DNA from: Aspergillus flavus
Taxonomy: Eukaryota > Ascomycota > Eurotiomycetes > Eurotiales > Aspergillaceae
Assembly: GCF_009017415.1 (NCBI RefSeq)
Contig: NC_092404.1
Span: forward strand, 2,604,001-2,668,000
Length of the DNA: 64,000 nucleotides
Direction: 5' to 3'
The notes under the pieces are model-generated. The model saw only the letters and a program-made list of their open reading frames with translations, made no database searches and was not told the origin of the DNA. The position numbers were made by a program, and so were the translations under genes. This document shows, piece by piece, positions 56,437-64,000 of this stretch (positions are counted from its first letter, which is position 1; each line of letters starts with the position of its first letter).

Positions 56437-57117
56437 TATTATAAATTTTTATTTAATATATTTTATTAAAAATAAATATATAAAATAGAATAATAAAAAA
56501 ATAATAATAGCTAATTTTTAAATAAAAGATATCTAATGAATTATTTATCTAGTAGTTATTTAAAAAGAACTATAGATATTAATAATAGTTTTATTATATA
56601 ATATCTATTATGGAATCTATTTTTAAAAAAAGTATATTTAAAGTATACTATACTATATATTATAATTAGATATATTTTATATTTTTAAAAAAATTATAAT
56701 AAAAATAGATATTTAAGAATATACAAGAATACTTATTTTATATATTTAGTTTAGCTTTTTATAATTAATCTATTTAATTATTTAAAATATATATTATTAT
56801 TATAGAATTATTTTTAATAATATAATTAATTTTAATTTATTATATTTTTTTAATTATTAAGTATATATATTGAATAAATCTAGTTTTTTAGACTTAAGTC
56901 TAGTATTTATAATAGTTTTATATTAACTAGATCTTTATAATAATAATAATCTTATATTAACTATATCTATAATAATAGTAGTTTTATAATAATTCTTATT
57001 TTACTAAGACTATAATCTGATAATAATAGAAATGAAAGGGTAATTTTAGATTAGTAATTCTTAAAATATAGTTTATTAACTAGTCTTAGATTTAATAATA
57101 AAGTCCTGGGCGTAATA
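56437..57117 (+). repeat. Family F 3' LTR
   Basis: 681 bp, with its start heavily decayed (TATTATAAATTTTT for TGTTACAGACCCTT) and its end well kept (TCCTGGGCGTAATA). It is followed by the target duplication TAAAT. Confidence 0.9.
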
Positions 57118-57329
57118 TAAATAAATACTTATTTATTAAAAAAAAACTAAAATTTTATAATTATATAACAGATAAAAAAAGTATATTTATATTAATAAAA
57201 TTAAATATTATTAAAAAATAGTTTTATAATTATAAAATATATACAAAATATATATTGATTTTTAGAATTTATAATATATTATTAATATTTTAAATAATTA
57301 TTTATAAAAATAATAATATTATTATATAT
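57118..57329 (+). mobile_element. Family B outer copy, resumed after the F element
   Basis: The sequence continues the RT region cut at 41667. The join 41667/57123 reproduces the uncut order seen on the minus strand at 51560-51780. It ends at 57329 where a family A LTR begins, so this B copy was hit twice. Confidence 0.85.
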
Positions 57330-58344
57330 TGACCGCGGGATTCTAATTAGGCCTAGCGCCAAAGCGTTCCTTTGTTAAATAGCTAGATAGTTAGAACCTC
57401 TTTTCTAGAAAAATTAATAATTTCTATTCTATAAGAATTTAATAGATTATAAGTTTAACTAGTTTAAAAAAAGTCTAGAAAATTATTTAATCTATTTAAA
57501 AAAATTTTAGAATTTAATAATTAATATTAATATTAACTTAAATTTTTTATTTATAAAAAAAAATTCTCTTTAAAAAAAATAACACTTAAAATTTAAATTA
57601 AAAAATAGTATAAAAAAATCTTTAGTTTTTAAAAACCTTTTACTATTTATATAAAAAAAGATAAATATATAAAATTATTTTTTATTTAAACATTTATTAA
57701 ATAAAATAAATAAAATTATAAAATATTTAATAAATTAATTTAATTATAATTATATAAAATTAATATATTAATTAATATTATAATTTACAACTGTTAATAA
57801 TATTATTAATCTATATAAAATAAGAATAAATATTTTAAATATTAAGATTATAACTAGTTTTATAAATTTTAAAGATTATAATTAAATAATTATTAATTAT
57901 TATTAATTTTATTATATATATAAATAAAATTTATAAAATAATAAAAAAAATTATTTTAAAATATAGATATACTCTAGTATAAACTATATATATAAAGATT
58001 TTTAATATAAAAAAAATATGTTATATAATTATTTTATAATTTATTTATAATTTCTATAATTTAATAAAGTTTATAAATAATCTTTATTATAGAATTATAT
58101 TTTATTATATTATTTTAATTCTTTTATTAAAATTTAAAATAGAATTTTCTATTTAAATAATATATATTAAAAATAAATTTAATATAAAAATTATATAAAA
58201 TATTTTAAAAATATAACTTTTTAAAAATATATATATTTATTATAAAAAATTTCTATTCTAATATAATTTATTAATAGCTGTAATAGATAATACTAATTTA
58301 AATAATAAATCTAAGTCTAAAAATAAGTTATTATTTAATAATAA

Positions 58345-58382
<38 letters not shown>

Positions 58383-59078
58383 TATATCATTTAAAATAAA
58401 TTAGTTAAAAAAAATTCTAAAAAATTATAAAAATAGAAAACTAAAAAAATATATATATTTTTTATTATAGATTTAAATATAGTTATTATAATATATTAAT
58501 AGCTATATTTTATTATGTAATTAAATAATTAAACTCTATATAATAAAACTCTATAAATATATTAAATCTTTAAATTTATAATTAAAATAAAAAAAAAATA
58601 GAAATAAATTATATAATATCTATATAATTTCTAGATATTAATTTAAATTTAAATATATTATTTTTTAATAAAATAATAATTAAAAATTTTAATATATTAA
58701 TAATATTATAATAGTTATTTAATATTAATAGCTTAAAATATTTAACTCTAAATTAAAAAAGTTTAATAAAATATTAAAATCTTTTTTTATATAAAATCTT
58801 TGAATATAATATATTTATAAAAAATATTATAAAAATTAAAAAAATATACTATATTAAAATAAATTTAAATATAGAAAATAATTAAACTATAATATTATAT
58901 ATTAAAATATACTATTAATTTAAAATATATTTTAGATTTTTTTTAAATTAAAAAATTAAATAAAAATAAAACATTTTTTAGAATAATCTAGATTATATAT
59001 TTAGATTAGATAATAATATTATAAAAAAGTTTATTTAAAATATTTATAATATTTTTTTTCTTTTTATATTTATATCCT
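57330..59078 (+). mobile_element. Family A copia element, 5' part (second copy)
   Basis: A 115-bp LTR (57330-57444, TGACCGCGGGATTC) followed by 1.6 kb matching 5082-6795 closely. The match breaks at about 59078 and the sequence switches to family D integrase. No 3' LTR of family A follows. An (AAT)n run near 58345-58379 is longer than in the other copy. Confidence 0.8.
58345..58379. repeat. AAT microsatellite
   Basis: About eleven AAT units. The homologous place in the other family A copy (near 6068) has about four, so the run grew after the copies separated. Confidence 0.7.
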
Positions 59079-62062
59079 ATAATAATCTTTTTATAAATTA
59101 TTTTAATTAAAAAAAGATTTTTAAATTAATTAAAAAAATTTTATTAAAATAATTTATATATAAATATTAAGAACTATATTTAAAATTATTTTATTTATTA
59201 AAAAATAAAGACTTTTAAAAAATTACTATAAAATAAATTGATTTTTTTTATTCTAAAAAAATTATAATAAAATCTAATAATAGATTTTATAGTTAATTTA
59301 CTACTATTAAATTAAAAAAGTTTTATATATAATATAATTTTTATAATAATAAATTAGTATATAAAAATTATAAAATATTTATTTATAATTAAAATTATAA
59401 TTATAAAAAATTAGCTAATATATTTTTAAATAAAATTATTTATAAAATTAGATTTTTAAAAAATCTAATTATAAATAAAGATTTATTTTTTATTAATATA
59501 TATTAAATATAATTTTATTAAAATTTTTATATAAAAGATTATTTAAATACTATTTTTTATCTATAGATAAATAAATAAATAAAATATTAAAATTAAATAT
59601 TTAAAATATATCTATAGATATATATAAATTATTAATAAAATAATTAAATAAATCAATTAAATATTATAAAATTTATTTCTAATAATATTAAAAATATATC
59701 TATATAATATTTATTTTTTATAGTTTAGTAAAATATAGATTTAATAATTTTTAAATTTAAAACTATTAGACTAATAATATTAAATATATTAATAAAACTA
59801 TAGTTAAAAAATTTAATTAATATCTAGATTAAATTAAAAAAAATTTAAAAAAATAATAAAATAATAAATTAAAAAATATAATAAATATTATAAAACTATA
59901 TAATTATATATAAAATAAAAAATTTTATTGTTAATAAAAAATATTAGATTATAATAATTAAATAAAAAACTAGATTTAAAATATAACAATCTATTTATAC
60001 TTATAAAGATTATTAAAAAATAAATATACTATTTATAACTATTAAAAATATATAGTTATATTTATTTTATTTTTTATATATTATTATTAAAGCTATATTA
60101 TTAATATATAAAAATAGAGATTAAAAAAATTTAATTAATTATTATTAATAATTAGAAAAAATAGAAAATAAGAAAAATATTTATTTATTAAATATACTAT
60201 TAAAAATTATAATATTTTATTAAATAAAAAAAATAATTAAGTTATAAAAATTTATAGAAACTAGAAAAAACTTTTAAAAATATTATTAAAATTATTATAA
60301 TTTATTAATTATAAAAAAATATAATCTTTTTTTTATGATTTTTTTAATATTTTTTTAAAAAATATAATAATAATTTTTTTTTATTTATAAAATTTGAAAA
60401 TTTAATAAAATTATTCTAAATTATTATATCTATATTATTAATAAAAATACTTATATAAAAAAAGTAAAATAACTTTATTAAATTAAAAAAATAAAAAAAA
60501 TAATTTAAAAATATAATATAGAGTATCTACTAGTAAATTTTAAATAAATATAAAATTAAATAAATAAATTATTATAAATTTTTTTAATTTAATAGATTAT
60601 TTTTAAAAAAAACTCTATATTACTAAATTTCTACTAAATATTTATTAAATAAAATAGATTATAATTTATATTCTACAATACTATTAAATATAAATAGATT
60701 TTATTTAATTTATTAAAATAATTAATAAATTTTTAATATATTTAATTAAAATATTTATAATTTTTATAGTTTTATAATTTAATAATAAAATCTATAAATA
60801 AATAATTTTAATCTATATAGATTTTAATAATATAAAATATAGCTTTTTAATATATATTATATATAAAATTATTTAATACTTTAAAATATATATTCTAAAA
60901 ATCTTTTTAATATTAATAAAAATAATAATAAATAATAATTTAGTATAGTATTTATAAAATATTTATAAATTATTAATATTACTCTATTATATTATATTTA
61001 AAATTAGATTATCTATTTATTAAAAAAATTAAAAAATACTAGAGAAAGTAATAAAAATTATAATAATAATAAAAATAATTTTTAAAAAAATAAAAAAAGT
61101 TTTTTTTAAAAATTAAAAATAAAAAATTATCTAGATTTTTATAAAAAGACTAAAATAATATATTCTAAATTATTTAAATTAATTAAAATATATTTCTATT
61201 AAATAAAAAAATATTTATTTTTATAAAAAAAAATTAATAGAATAAAAATTAAAGAAAAAAATATAAATAAAAATATAAAATTTAATAAATATATTAATTT
61301 TTTTATAAAAATATATTAATAGCTTTATAAAAAATAAAAATATTTAAAAAAATATTTATAAAATTCTATAAAATTAATTAAATCTATTTTATTTTTTAAA
61401 AGATTTTAGTAACTCTATAAATAATATTATATTTAATTATTTTTAAAATAATAGAGATATTATTAATTTATAATTCTAGTAATATTTCTATAAAAAAAAT
61501 TCAATTTATTATATTATTTATATTTTTAAAATAATTTAAAAAAATATAGCTATAAAAAATATTATAATTTATAAAAATAAAAAATTCTATAATATTATTT
61601 TAAAAATATTTTATTAATATTCTAATTATTTAAAATTATTATAAAATAATATATTAGATCTTTATAATTCTATTATTAAATATTATAAATAAAATATATT
61701 TTTATAATTATATAATCTATTAAAGTAAAATATTAAATATTTTAGAATTTAAATATAAATTAAAATAGTTTATTTTTTTAAAAAAAAGATAGTTATAATA
61801 GTAATTATTTTAAATAATTAAATTCTATATAAATAAATTACTAATAAATTACTAACTTATATAATATATAAATATATTTATATTAAAATTATATAGAGAA
61901 TTCTAATTTTTAAATAATTTATTTTATTATACTAGATAAAAAAATTATTATATAATTCTAAATAATCTTAAATCTTTTAATATTATATTTCTAAAGTTTA
62001 TTAGCTAACCGCGCTCTATAGATCTACTATCTATAGATAATAGTATACCGGCAGAGCGCTTA
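59079..62062 (+). mobile_element. Family D gypsy element, 3' half with 3' LTR
   Basis: 59079-60480 matches 24595-25880, including the integrase core (59283-59500, same decayed DRDP block). The 3' LTR is at about 61793-62062 and keeps AGCTAACCGCGCTC and ACCGGCAGAGCGC. The part from 60480 to 61790 is AT-rich with no readable domain. The left edge at about 59078 is a sharp switch from family A without visible LTR ends. Confidence 0.7.
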
Positions 62063-62395
62063 TATATAGCTATAAATATTTTTTAAGCTTTTTAAAAATA
62101 AACTTATAGAATATTAATTAAATCATTAATTAATATTTTTGATTTTAAAAATAAACTATAATATTATAAATCTGTAAATAATCTTTTATTTAAAAACTCT
62201 ATTTTTAATAATATCTTAATCTATCTTTATAATTAAGAATCTTATTTTATTAATTTTTATAATAAAGAAGACATAATTTATTTTAAATCTATTAAAATAT
62301 ATATTATATATTTTATAAGACTATATTTAATTATTTTTTAATAATAAAATATCAAGTTTTTTAAAATATATAGATAACTACTAAATTTAAATAGT
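62063..62395 (-). mobile_element. Family B scrap at the edge of the AT-rich block
   Basis: 62180-62390 aligns in the same direction with 53440-53660, the gag/protease end of the nested B copy. It ends abruptly near 62395, where ordinary sequence begins. The scrap has no LTR on this side. Confidence 0.6.
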
Positions 62396-62776
62396 GTTTT
62401 CGAGAAACTAACTTTTTACTTTTCTTATTATTCAGTAGGGTCTCATGCAAGCCTTCCCAAGTGCACAATTATGTCATGTGTATCAATATTCTATAAATTA
62501 GGCAATGTTATTACTCAAATTAATACATGGAACCACACCATAGCCATAATCCAATGGCAATAAAATAGATACCTCCGCCTTTCCCTCAACAGGACCGAAA
62601 GCCTGCTGTACATCAGGCAGGTGGTTGAGGATGTATAGACAAGGTTGCTCGATATCAAATTCCGGGATAAGCCATCCATGAACTCAAAGAAAGGGATGAT
62701 GAAGTGGAGGACAGATCAAAATAAAAATAAACAAAAAACAAGATCGAGGAGGTCGCCAGTAATTGCGAGAGGAATA
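62396..62776. other. Intergenic stretch and probable erg25 3' UTR
   Basis: Balanced base composition starts within a few bases of 62396. I see no gene: the short frames on either strand (62645-62857, 62655-62873) lack any family feature and partly overlap the erg25 coding end. The minus strand just after the stop has a T-rich stretch (about 62715-62740) that could lie near the transcript end, but no sure polyadenylation signal. A short imperfect hairpin (CCTGC..GCAGG) sits near 62592-62610. Confidence 0.5.
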
Positions 62777-63839
62777 TCACTGGTCTTTCCGAGCGTCTCC
62801 TCCAGCCTTGTTCTCCCTCCGTCGTTTGATTGCCTCTGGGCTGTACTCGGTATCTAGAAGGTAATCCCACCACCTGAAGCTGCTAGAGTAGTTACCGACA
62901 AATTTCTCGTGGTGGAGATCATGGTGGTCAGCGCCCGCCCAGAATGGAAGGAAATGATGGAGACTCCAAGGAAACTCATAACCGCTGTGTGCATCGATAG
63001 CTTGGAACAGCCGTAGTACAATCCAAACGTACATGGTGAAAATGTGCAGATCGCCGGTTACTGCGCACCAGAGGATCGGACAGCCAACAGTACCGAAACC
63101 GAGAATCATGACCTCGATCGGAGAAGCATATTCAGCTGCCATGCCAAAGGGGGCTGAATACTGATGGTGAATTTTGTGAATAGCCTTGTAGAGGGGACCC
63201 CAATGAAGTGCTCGGTGCGAGAAGTAGTGCCATGTATCCTCAAGCACGAAGAATATTGCAATTTGGTAGGCCATTGTCCAAAAAGTGGGGAAAGGAACCG
63301 ACGTCGAAAGGCCAAAGAATTGAGCCATGGGATGGAATAGCCTGTCGATAATATCGTTAGGCTATATATCGAAGCAAAGCATCCAGAAAGATACACACCA
63401 GATCTGAGGTAGTTCAACTGTAAAATGGCTCAGTAGTACAAATTTCGCGCAATCCCATTGCTCGCGCAATGAAGGAATTTTATTCTGCCAAGCAGTTAGC
63501 GAAAGGTCTCTTGAGCTGGAAGCAACATGAACCTACACTCTGGATTTTATAACCCTTGAGTAGGCCCAAACTGTCTATGAAGATCCAGGGCAGGGAGCGC
63601 CCAAAATAAACTATCTCGTGCATAACAAAAGACATGATGCCAGTCGCCAGGACATCGTTTTGCATCCATGCATACCATGCTGTCCAAAGCCTCTCGAGGA
63701 CATTTAAATGGGTATTGTATTTAGATATCTCTTCAAACTGGCCCCAGTAAGTCTCCGGGGGAGCCGACAGTAGCGTCGAATTCCTTCGCCGGGTCAGTTT
63801 ATATATAAAAACAACCATTGCAATGACAGAAGCTTACAT
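62777..63839 (-). CDS. erg25: C-4 methylsterol oxidase (ERG25), four exons, 299 aa
   Basis: It oxidises the C-4 methyl groups of 4,4-dimethylsterols in ergosterol synthesis, in the ER membrane with Erg26, Erg27 and Erg28. Exons (minus strand): 63839-63838, 63783-63537, 63484-63399, 63341-62777; the 900 nt are in phase and end in TGA. The hydroxylase domain fills the C-terminal two thirds. Histidine boxes that bind the di-iron centre are HYFSH (150-154), HKIHH (167-171) and HHDLHH (251-256), with HH at 240-241. Hydrophobic stretches lie near residues 45-70, 96-113, 132-146 and 189-225. The length is usual for fungal Erg25. The start codon appears split by the first intron (AT|G), giving MNSTLLSAP; without that splice a start at 63818 would add 11 residues. 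The tail ends RKDQ, a weak variant of the dilysine ER signal. The gene is intact, with no RIP mutations. Confidence 0.95.
63342..63398 (-). other. erg25: erg25 intron 3
   Basis: 57 nt, phase 2, donor GTGTGT, branch CCTAAC, acceptor CAG. It splits the tryptophan codon in PQIW|LFHPM. Confidence 0.9.
63485..63536 (-). other. erg25: erg25 intron 2
   Basis: 52 nt, phase 0, donor GTAGGT, branch GCTAAC, acceptor CAG. It joins ..YKIQS to NKIPSL.., a conserved join in Erg25 proteins. Confidence 0.9.
63784..63837 (-). other. erg25: erg25 intron 1, splitting the start codon
   Basis: 54 nt, GTAAGC at the donor, CTGAC branch-like site 13 nt before the acceptor, AAG at the end. It lies between AT (63839-63838) and G (63783) of the start codon. 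If unspliced, an ATG at 63818 is in frame and open. The model is supported by splice signals and the total reading frame, but not by transcript data. Confidence 0.7.
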
Positions 63840-64000
63840 AGTGTTTACAGACTTGTGCTCAAAGGGCGACTGGCTCGCTTGCAATTGTCTTACCAATAGA
63901 TACCGATGTGTAGGGCCTTATCGGGTGGAAAGAGAAGAAATAAAGTAGAAAGGAGAGGATTTGTTGTGAGGGAGGGAGCGCCGGCGAGAGACTTTGTCTG
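63840..64000 (-). promoter_or_regulatory. erg25 5' leader and proximal promoter, partial
   Basis: Minus-strand reading shows a pyrimidine-rich tract (about 63927-63963), common just upstream of transcription starts of well-expressed genes in filamentous fungi, then about 90 nt of leader without any ATG. A GTAAGA donor-like site at 63894 could mark a leader intron, but no clear partner is seen. The window ends before any further promoter elements. Confidence 0.5.

Larger units (their letters stand above)
41668..57117 (+). mobile_element. Chromodomain Ty3/gypsy element, family F, split by a nested element
   Basis: Seen: a 5' LTR at 41668-42355 and a 3' LTR at 56437-57117, with the perfect target duplication TAAAT on both sides (41663-41667, 57118-57122). 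Fossils on the plus strand: RT (about 45480-45800), RNase H (46144-46390), integrase (about 46715-47215), then, after the nested element, the integrase tail (55548-55583) and a chromodomain (55638-55757). Known: gypsy elements with a chromodomain after integrase are chromoviruses, whose chromodomain can direct integration to heterochromatin. Without the nested insertion (8.2 kb) the element is about 7.2 kb, a normal size. Gag (about 42400-44500) is too decayed to read. The element is dead. Confidence 0.9.

Noticed and set aside
1..62395. Mitochondrial DNA or another organelle genome as the source of the AT-rich block
   Set aside because: No rRNA, tRNA or respiratory gene is visible, and paired LTRs with target duplications and transition-only differences between copies show RIP-mutated nuclear transposons.
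1..62395. tRNA genes, rRNA or CRISPR-like arrays
   Set aside because: No cloverleaf with conserved loops was seen, and the repeats are not regularly spaced. The short recurring AT motifs reflect base composition.
62645..62873. Two overlapping short open frames of about 70 codons, one on each strand
   Set aside because: They overlap each other and the coding end of erg25, have no recognisable domain, and look like chance frames in the 3' flank.
63106..63417. A 103-codon minus-strand frame across erg25 exons 3-4
   Set aside because: It reads through intron 3 in a frame other than that of exon 4, where the conserved histidine boxes lie, so it is a shadow of the real gene.
63914..63925. GATA-type factor site (CTTATC on the plus strand) in the erg25 leader
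   Set aside because: A single six-base match in the probable leader is expected by chance, and no second site is present.

Overview
The window is an AT-rich, transposon-filled block (about 1-62395) joined to one ordinary gene at its right edge (62396-64000). The gene is an intact four-exon, minus-strand C-4 methylsterol oxidase (erg25). Its 52-57 nt introns with CTAAC/CTGAC branch points and its sequence point to a filamentous ascomycete (Pezizomycotina), probably Eurotiomycete-like. The AT-rich block has no living gene. It is transposon DNA with the signature of repeat-induced point mutation (RIP): copies of one repeat differ almost only by C/T and G/A, Trp/Gln/Arg codons have become stops, and the surviving C residues sit nearly all before T.

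Layout, left to right. A Tc1/mariner-type DNA transposon (190-1962, TA target duplication) lies in older repeat DNA. A Ty1/copia element with 115-bp LTRs follows (family A, 4967-9691), then a further A LTR (10303-10417), a family C LTR (11903-12063) and a region bounded by ~138-bp direct repeats (12207-20362). Two copies of a Ty3/gypsy element (family D) face each other in inverted orientation (21551-28136). Next come a family C start (28204), a family B remnant split by a complete 5.8-kb LTR element (30330-36130, TSD AATAG), and a second family C start (36591) whose LTR carries an unmutated 111-bp solo LTR (36722-36832, TSD GCTTT). A less mutated island lies at 37615-38764.

The core is a nest of retrotransposons at 38765-57329. 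A D LTR is broken by a family B gypsy element (38994 onward). That B copy is split by a chromodomain gypsy element (family F, 41668-57117, TSD TAAAT). F is split by a second, reverse-oriented B copy (47216-55457, TSD CTAT), and that B copy holds an F solo LTR (52312-52997, TSD ATATT). The outer B copy resumes at 57118-57329 exactly where it was cut, then is broken by a family A copy (57330). A D 3' half with its LTR (59079-62062) and a last B scrap (to about 62395) reach the edge of the gene region.

The fossil pol domains (protease, reverse transcriptase, RNase H, integrase, chromodomain, zinc knuckles) were identified by reading the three frames by eye and allowing for C-to-T and G-to-A changes. 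They cannot make protein. Element edges backed by target-site duplications are exact. Other repeat edges are approximate.
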